Origin: Pseudidiomarina woesei
GTDB taxonomy: Bacteria; Pseudomonadota; Gammaproteobacteria; Enterobacterales; Alteromonadaceae
Direction: 5' to 3'
Length of the DNA: 64,000 bases
Assembly (NCBI RefSeq): GCF_001418345.1
Contig: NZ_LIPW01000001.1
Location: 124,001 to 188,000 of the forward strand
Positions within the stretch are counted from its first letter, which is position 1. Every line of letters starts with the position of its first letter. The notes beneath the pieces were generated by a model. It was not told the DNA's origin. It searched no databases and worked only from the letters and a program-made list of their open reading frames with translations. Positions 60,260-64,000 of the stretch are shown here, in pieces. The position numbers were made by a program, and so were the translations under genes.

Positions 60260-61136
60260 CCGAATTCTGCGCATGAGTGGGGTTATAGCTATGGCCTTAT
60301 CGAGCTTCATGGTTGTCTCTGCTCCCACAAATACTGAGAAAGCTCCCAATATAACGCTCAATGGTGCACATGTTTCTGGTGGTTTGATTATTGGCGAAGT
60401 TAAAGGTGCGGTTGCTGTTGAACTTAATGGTAACGCATTACCCATAACTGATTCAGGCCACGTTGTATTTGGTTTTGGCCGTGATGTAAGTGGGCCGCAA
60501 TCATTAGTCTTAACTGATATTACTGGTCAAAGGTTCACGCGGGTTATTGATATTAAGCCGCGCAATTATAAAATTGACCGGGTTGATGGCGTACCGCAAA
60601 AAACTGTGACGCCAGATCCTGAACAGCAGGCGCGAGCTCGAAAAGAGGCAGCCAAGGTTTGGAAGGCACGAAACAACGCAATTAGTGAACGCGTTGATTT
60701 TTTAGCGCCAATAAAAATGCCGGCATCAGGTCGAATTAGTGGCGTGTACGGTAGCCAACGTATTTTTAATGGTACACCACGCAACCCTCATTTTGGCTTA
60801 GACATTGCAGCGCCCACTGGTACTCCCGTGTTAGCCCCTTGGTCTGGTAGGGTAGTTCTCGCCGAAGACGACCTGTTTTATTCCGGTGGTACATTAATTA
60901 TTGAGCACGGTTATGGCGTGACCAGCACCTATATTCATTTGCATAAATTGCACGTTCAGGTCGGTGACGAATTACAGCAAGGCGATCGTATTGCAGAAAT
61001 AGGAGCGACAGGGCGTGTAACTGGGCCTCATCTCGATTGGCGCATTAATTGGCGTCATGAGCGTCTTGACCCAGCTTTAGCTATTGAGTTTTTTTCGGAA
61101 GCCGCAACCAACCCTGTGCCAGCTGCGGATCGCTAA
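60252..61136 (+). CDS. M23-family (LytM) metallopeptidase, exported
   Basis: The 294-aa product has a signal peptide (VIAMALSSFMVVSA, cleavage near 25), an N-terminal beta domain, and a C-terminal LytM domain. Zinc and catalytic residues are in NPHFGLDIAAP (His, Asp), STYIHLHKL (His-x-His) and GPHLDWRINW. It probably cleaves peptidoglycan cross-links or elastin-like substrates. The start at 60252 is 8 bp inside the PTPS-like gene, so translation is coupled. Its last 56 bp overlap the opposing M61 gene. Confidence 0.93.
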   Translation: MLSRILRMSGVIAMALSSFMVVSAPTNTEKAPNITLNGAHVSGGLIIGEVKGAVAVELNGNALPITDSGHVVFGFGRDVSGPQSLVLTDITGQRFTRVIDIKPRNYKIDRVDGVPQKTVTPDPEQQARARKEAAKVWKARNNAISERVDFLAPIKMPASGRISGVYGSQRIFNGTPRNPHFGLDIAAPTGTPVLAPWSGRVVLAEDDLFYSGGTLIIEHGYGVTSTYIHLHKLHVQVGDELQQGDRIAEIGATGRVTGPHLDWRINWRHERLDPALAIEFFSEAATNPVPAADR

Positions 61137-62862
61137 TGGTTAAAATGTGATTGTTTAATTTAGGCTGTTGCCAAGTTAACGACAGGGTCATCAATTCATC
61201 GCGTCGGAACGCGTGTAGGGTTACCGTGTCACCTGGACTATAGCGCTCAAACAATTCTCTTACGTTGGCATCTGTAACCTGCAAATGATCAATTGCAATA
61301 ATACGATCATTTGCACTCAAACCCGCCAACTGTGCGGCTTCATCGGCGTAAACCACTTGTAATTCTAAACCTTGTGAACTGCCTTTGTACTTAGCGCCCA
61401 ATGCAACGGGTTGTTTGATTGGGGCCACCTTACCACCAAAACTATTATCGTCGCTGGACGCATCTCGCTTAATTGTTACCCCAAACTGTTGTAATAACTC
61501 GCCAATAGGGAGTGGGGCGGTGGTGTAAAGTGCTTGATGTAAAAAGGGCGCTAAATCAATTTGATAGGTTTCTCGCGCAAATTGAATCACGGTATCATCG
61601 TCAGTGCCTTCAAGGGTTTTTCCGTAGCGCATCCATAAATCATGCATTAAAGTTGCTAAAGTAACTTGGTGTGTCGAACGCGTGCGCAAGGTTAAATCCA
61701 AACATAACGCAATAAGGGCACCTTTTGCATAGTAACTTACAATCGTATTTGGCGAATTCTCGTCTTGTTTGTAGAACTTTGTCCAGGCGTGAAAACTAGA
61801 CTCGGTTACTGTTTGTCTATCGGTACCTACACCTCGTTGCACACGGGCCAAGGTTTCACCAACTAACGCTAGGTAGGTATTCGCATCAATTAAACCGGTT
61901 TGATGCAATACATAGTCATCAAAATAGGATGTAACGCCTTCGTAAAACCACAATTGCTCGGTGTAGTGTTCTTGATCTAATCGATAAGGAATAAAGGTTT
62001 TTGGCTTGAGCGTTTTGATATTCCAACTGTGGAAGTATTCATGACTGCATAAGCTTAAAAATGTGCGGTAATCATTATCAATGACGCTCTTACCGGGCAG
62101 AATGAGGTCTTTGCGGCTACAGACTAACGCCGTTGAGTTGCGGTGCTCAAGCCCGCCAAAGCCTTTACCGACTACCATGGTTAGAAATAAGTATTCGGTA
62201 AATGGTGGTTGCTGCCCAAACATTTCTATTTGATGCTCGCAAATAGCGGCTAAATCACTGCAAATTCTGTCTGCATCACCAAAATGTCTTCCCGCAAACA
62301 CCAAGGCGTGCTTAACACCGCCAGCAATAAATTCGTGAATGTCTAAGTTGCCCATTAATACCGGATAGTCAATAAGAGCTTCGTAGTTGTCAGCGACAAA
62401 CTCACCAGGGCCAAAGTGTTTGCCTTGTAGGCGCTTCATACCTGTTGCCACGTGCCATTGCTGATGGTTTGCTATGCTTACACGGCATGTTTCTTGTGCG
62501 TATTGCTGTACCTGTAAACATAAGCTTGAGTGGTTAAAAAAGCCCCAAAACTGATCTAAATAGGCGCTGCGAACGCTCAGGTCAAAAGCATAAACTTCGT
62601 AGCTGACATACAACATTCCACGGCGCGGTGGAACCAACGACCAAGTTTGTTTGTCTTGGTGATGTATTGATATAGGGGCGTTGTCCATTTCGGCGCGCAA
62701 TGCCGTGATGTTTTTTGCAAAATCACGAATCATATAGCTGCCTGGTATCCACGCGGGCAAGCTAAGTGTTAACTGTTGCTCTGCTTGAGTGACTGGTATT
62801 TCTATGGTGATTGCGAACACATGAGCGTTCGCGTCATGCACACAAATTCGGTAATGCAACAT
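61081..62862 (-). CDS. M61-family aminopeptidase with C-terminal PDZ domain
   Basis: The 594-aa product has the M61 N-terminal beta domain (LPAWIPGSYMIRDFAKNI, about 41), a thermolysin-like catalytic domain with HEYFH (His274-His278) and downstream Glu in EGVTSYF, then GGLEHRNST, and a PDZ domain in the last 110 residues (AQLAGLSANDRIIAID). M61 glycyl aminopeptidases trim N-terminal Gly/Ala. No signal peptide is seen with the ATG at 62862, so it is probably cytosolic. GGGG precedes that ATG at 6 bases. It overlaps the M23 gene end by 56 bp. Confidence 0.93.
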   Translation of the reverse strand: MLHYRICVHDANAHVFAITIEIPVTQAEQQLTLSLPAWIPGSYMIRDFAKNITALRAEMDNAPISIHHQDKQTWSLVPPRRGMLYVSYEVYAFDLSVRSAYLDQFWGFFNHSSLCLQVQQYAQETCRVSIANHQQWHVATGMKRLQGKHFGPGEFVADNYEALIDYPVLMGNLDIHEFIAGGVKHALVFAGRHFGDADRICSDLAAICEHQIEMFGQQPPFTEYLFLTMVVGKGFGGLEHRNSTALVCSRKDLILPGKSVIDNDYRTFLSLCSHEYFHSWNIKTLKPKTFIPYRLDQEHYTEQLWFYEGVTSYFDDYVLHQTGLIDANTYLALVGETLARVQRGVGTDRQTVTESSFHAWTKFYKQDENSPNTIVSYYAKGALIALCLDLTLRTRSTHQVTLATLMHDLWMRYGKTLEGTDDDTVIQFARETYQIDLAPFLHQALYTTAPLPIGELLQQFGVTIKRDASSDDNSFGGKVAPIKQPVALGAKYKGSSQGLELQVVYADEAAQLAGLSANDRIIAIDHLQVTDANVRELFERYSPGDTVTLHAFRRDELMTLSLTWQQPKLNNHILTISDPQLAQGWLRLPKKTQ

Positions 62863-63003
62863 ATACGTCCCCGTAAATAGAACAATAGCGTTTGTTAAAT
62901 AGCTTAGCATGAGTTCAGCGCGCTATATAGCGCTTGCATTGCGATGAAGCGTGTTATTTAGGGCGCACTTATCGGTATAATAACTCATAATATTTCTATT
63001 GTT

Positions 63004-64000
63004 ATGAGAGGCTATTTGCCGTTTATGCAGAAAATTTGGCGCGAAAAGTTGCTTTCACATTGGCAAGGTCTGCTTGAGGACCGCAACCGTTTTTTCTGGG
63101 TACTTCAGGTAGCCGGCTGGAGCGGTTATGCCCTCGTGCATTATATCGGTTCATTGATGCACGAAATGCGTGACATTTATGCACTTATTTTGCTTCTTGG
63201 CGCATACGCAGGCTTCTTATTAACAGTGCCGTTACGTTATTTGTATCGTCGTATTTGGGATGCTAGCCCCTGGTTGTTAATTGTCGTCGTGTTAGCGGCT
63301 AGTTATGTTGCAGCTGCTTTATGGGCGGTCGTTGATAATGCGACGTACTGGGAAATTTATAAATTTGGCTTTAGCCCAGATAGCCATTGGTTCTATTTTA
63401 AAAATACGATTGCGAAATTTTATATTTTGCTAAGTTGGAGCGGTTTGTATTTCGGCATTAAGTATTATCAGATGCTTCAAGACGAAAAACAAAAAGCGCT
63501 AATGGCAACATCAATGGCGCACCAAGCGCAATTAAAAATGCTGCGTTATCAGCTTAATCCTCATTTTTTGTTTAACACATTAAATGCAATTTCCACGTTA
63601 ATCTTGGTAAAAGAGAACGAGTTAGCCAATCGCATGATGTCTAAACTTAGTTTGTTTTTGCGTTTTAGTTTGGATAACGAGCCGATTAAAAAAATTCCCC
63701 TAGAACGCGAGCTTGAGGCGCTATCATTGTATTTAGATATTGAAAAAGTACGATTTGATGAACGTTTAAAGGTCACGTTTGACGTTGCTGATGAGGTAAA
63801 ACAGTCTTTAGTACCAAGCCTGTTCCTACAGCCGTTAATAGAAAATTCCATTAAATATGCCATTGCAAAAGTCGAAGAGGGGGGAGAAATTATTATTTCG
63901 GCTCGCCGCTTCAGTGAAGACTTGCTGATAAGTATTAGCGACAATGGCCCCGGCTGTTCAAAGCCGCTTGATTCGCTATCGTCACAAGGTGGTGTTGGTT
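63004..64000 (+). CDS. LytS-type sensor histidine kinase, 3' end beyond window
   Basis: An open frame runs 332 codons to the window edge without a stop. Residues 35-165 hold four membrane helices. The His-kinase family block LNPHFLFNTLNAISTL follows with the phospho-acceptor His at about 187, then the ATPase N-box PLIENSIKYAIAK and the G1 box SISDNGPGC. This is the LytS/YpdA class, usually paired with a LytTR response regulator, expected just past the window. The start could also be the ATG at 63025; neither has a convincing ribosome site. Confidence 0.9.
   Translation, partial: MRGYLPFMQKIWREKLLSHWQGLLEDRNRFFWVLQVAGWSGYALVHYIGSLMHEMRDIYALILLLGAYAGFLLTVPLRYLYRRIWDASPWLLIVVVLAASYVAAALWAVVDNATYWEIYKFGFSPDSHWFYFKNTIAKFYILLSWSGLYFGIKYYQMLQDEKQKALMATSMAHQAQLKMLRYQLNPHFLFNTLNAISTLILVKENELANRMMSKLSLFLRFSLDNEPIKKIPLERELEALSLYLDIEKVRFDERLKVTFDVADEVKQSLVPSLFLQPLIENSIKYAIAKVEEGGEIIISARRFSEDLLISISDNGPGCSKPLDSLSSQGGVG

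Overview
The window looks like core chromosome of a marine gammaproteobacterium of the Alteromonadales, most probably an Idiomarinaceae member (Idiomarina, Pseudidiomarina or Aliidiomarina). This is inferred from Enterobacteria/Alteromonadales-type gene order, moderate base composition, and the density of exported peptidases expected of a peptide-eating organism. No insertion sequence, prophage, CRISPR array or plasmid function is visible. Genes are tightly packed.

Layout. 1-8341: rlmI (cut by the window edge) and metG, divergent from apbC-dcd, then a YvcK-like gene followed by an exported M14 carboxypeptidase. 8578-12754: DUF4382 lipoprotein, DUF192 protein, M28 lipoprotein peptidase and small membrane proteins. 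12751-21303: an RND efflux pair behind an AcrR-type operator, an alcohol-dehydrogenase-like oxidoreductase, a second M28 peptidase and a VTT-domain membrane protein. 21322-24288: a three-gene operon of a CstA-type transporter, a 90-residue protein ending in Cys-Cys and an ArsA/Get3-type ATPase; this is the best candidate here for a poorly described system. 24418-31563: ABC exporter, a DUF2868 membrane protein overlapping a DUF3482 GTPase, a diguanylate cyclase and tRNA-Pro(GGG).

31638-50013 is a long block resembling the E. coli yejM-yejL-yejK and cspD-clpS-clpA-infA-aat-trxB-lrp-ftsK-lolA-rarA-serS regions. Here cydDC is absent, ald sits beside lrp, and crcB lies between rarA and serS. A complete tusDCBE sulfur relay and yccA follow. 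50235-55039: tRNA-Ser(UGA), a cluster of 41-bp repeats, a thioesterase, then uvrY-uvrC-pgsA and tRNA-Gly/Cys/Leu in E. coli order. The UvrY/GacA homologue has lost every phosphorylation residue of its receiver. 55144-64000: a small exported protein, a CBS protein, an FMN-binding glutamate synthase-like protein, a LysR/LysE pair, a fused double-PTPS protein coupled to an M23 peptidase, an M61 aminopeptidase, and a LytS-type histidine kinase cut by the window end.

How it works together. Translation and protein quality control (metG, serS, infA, aat, clpS/clpA, tRNAs, tus genes), envelope maintenance (yejM, lolA, pgsA, M23, ABC and RND exporters) and peptide/amino-acid use (M14, two M28, M61, ald, lrp, CstA, LysE) dominate. 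Sequence-level oddities include four perfect hairpins, without U-tracts, built into stop-codon regions of convergent genes; an intrinsic terminator whose U-tract touches the next start codon; and a double PTPS whose active-site motifs are split between its two halves.
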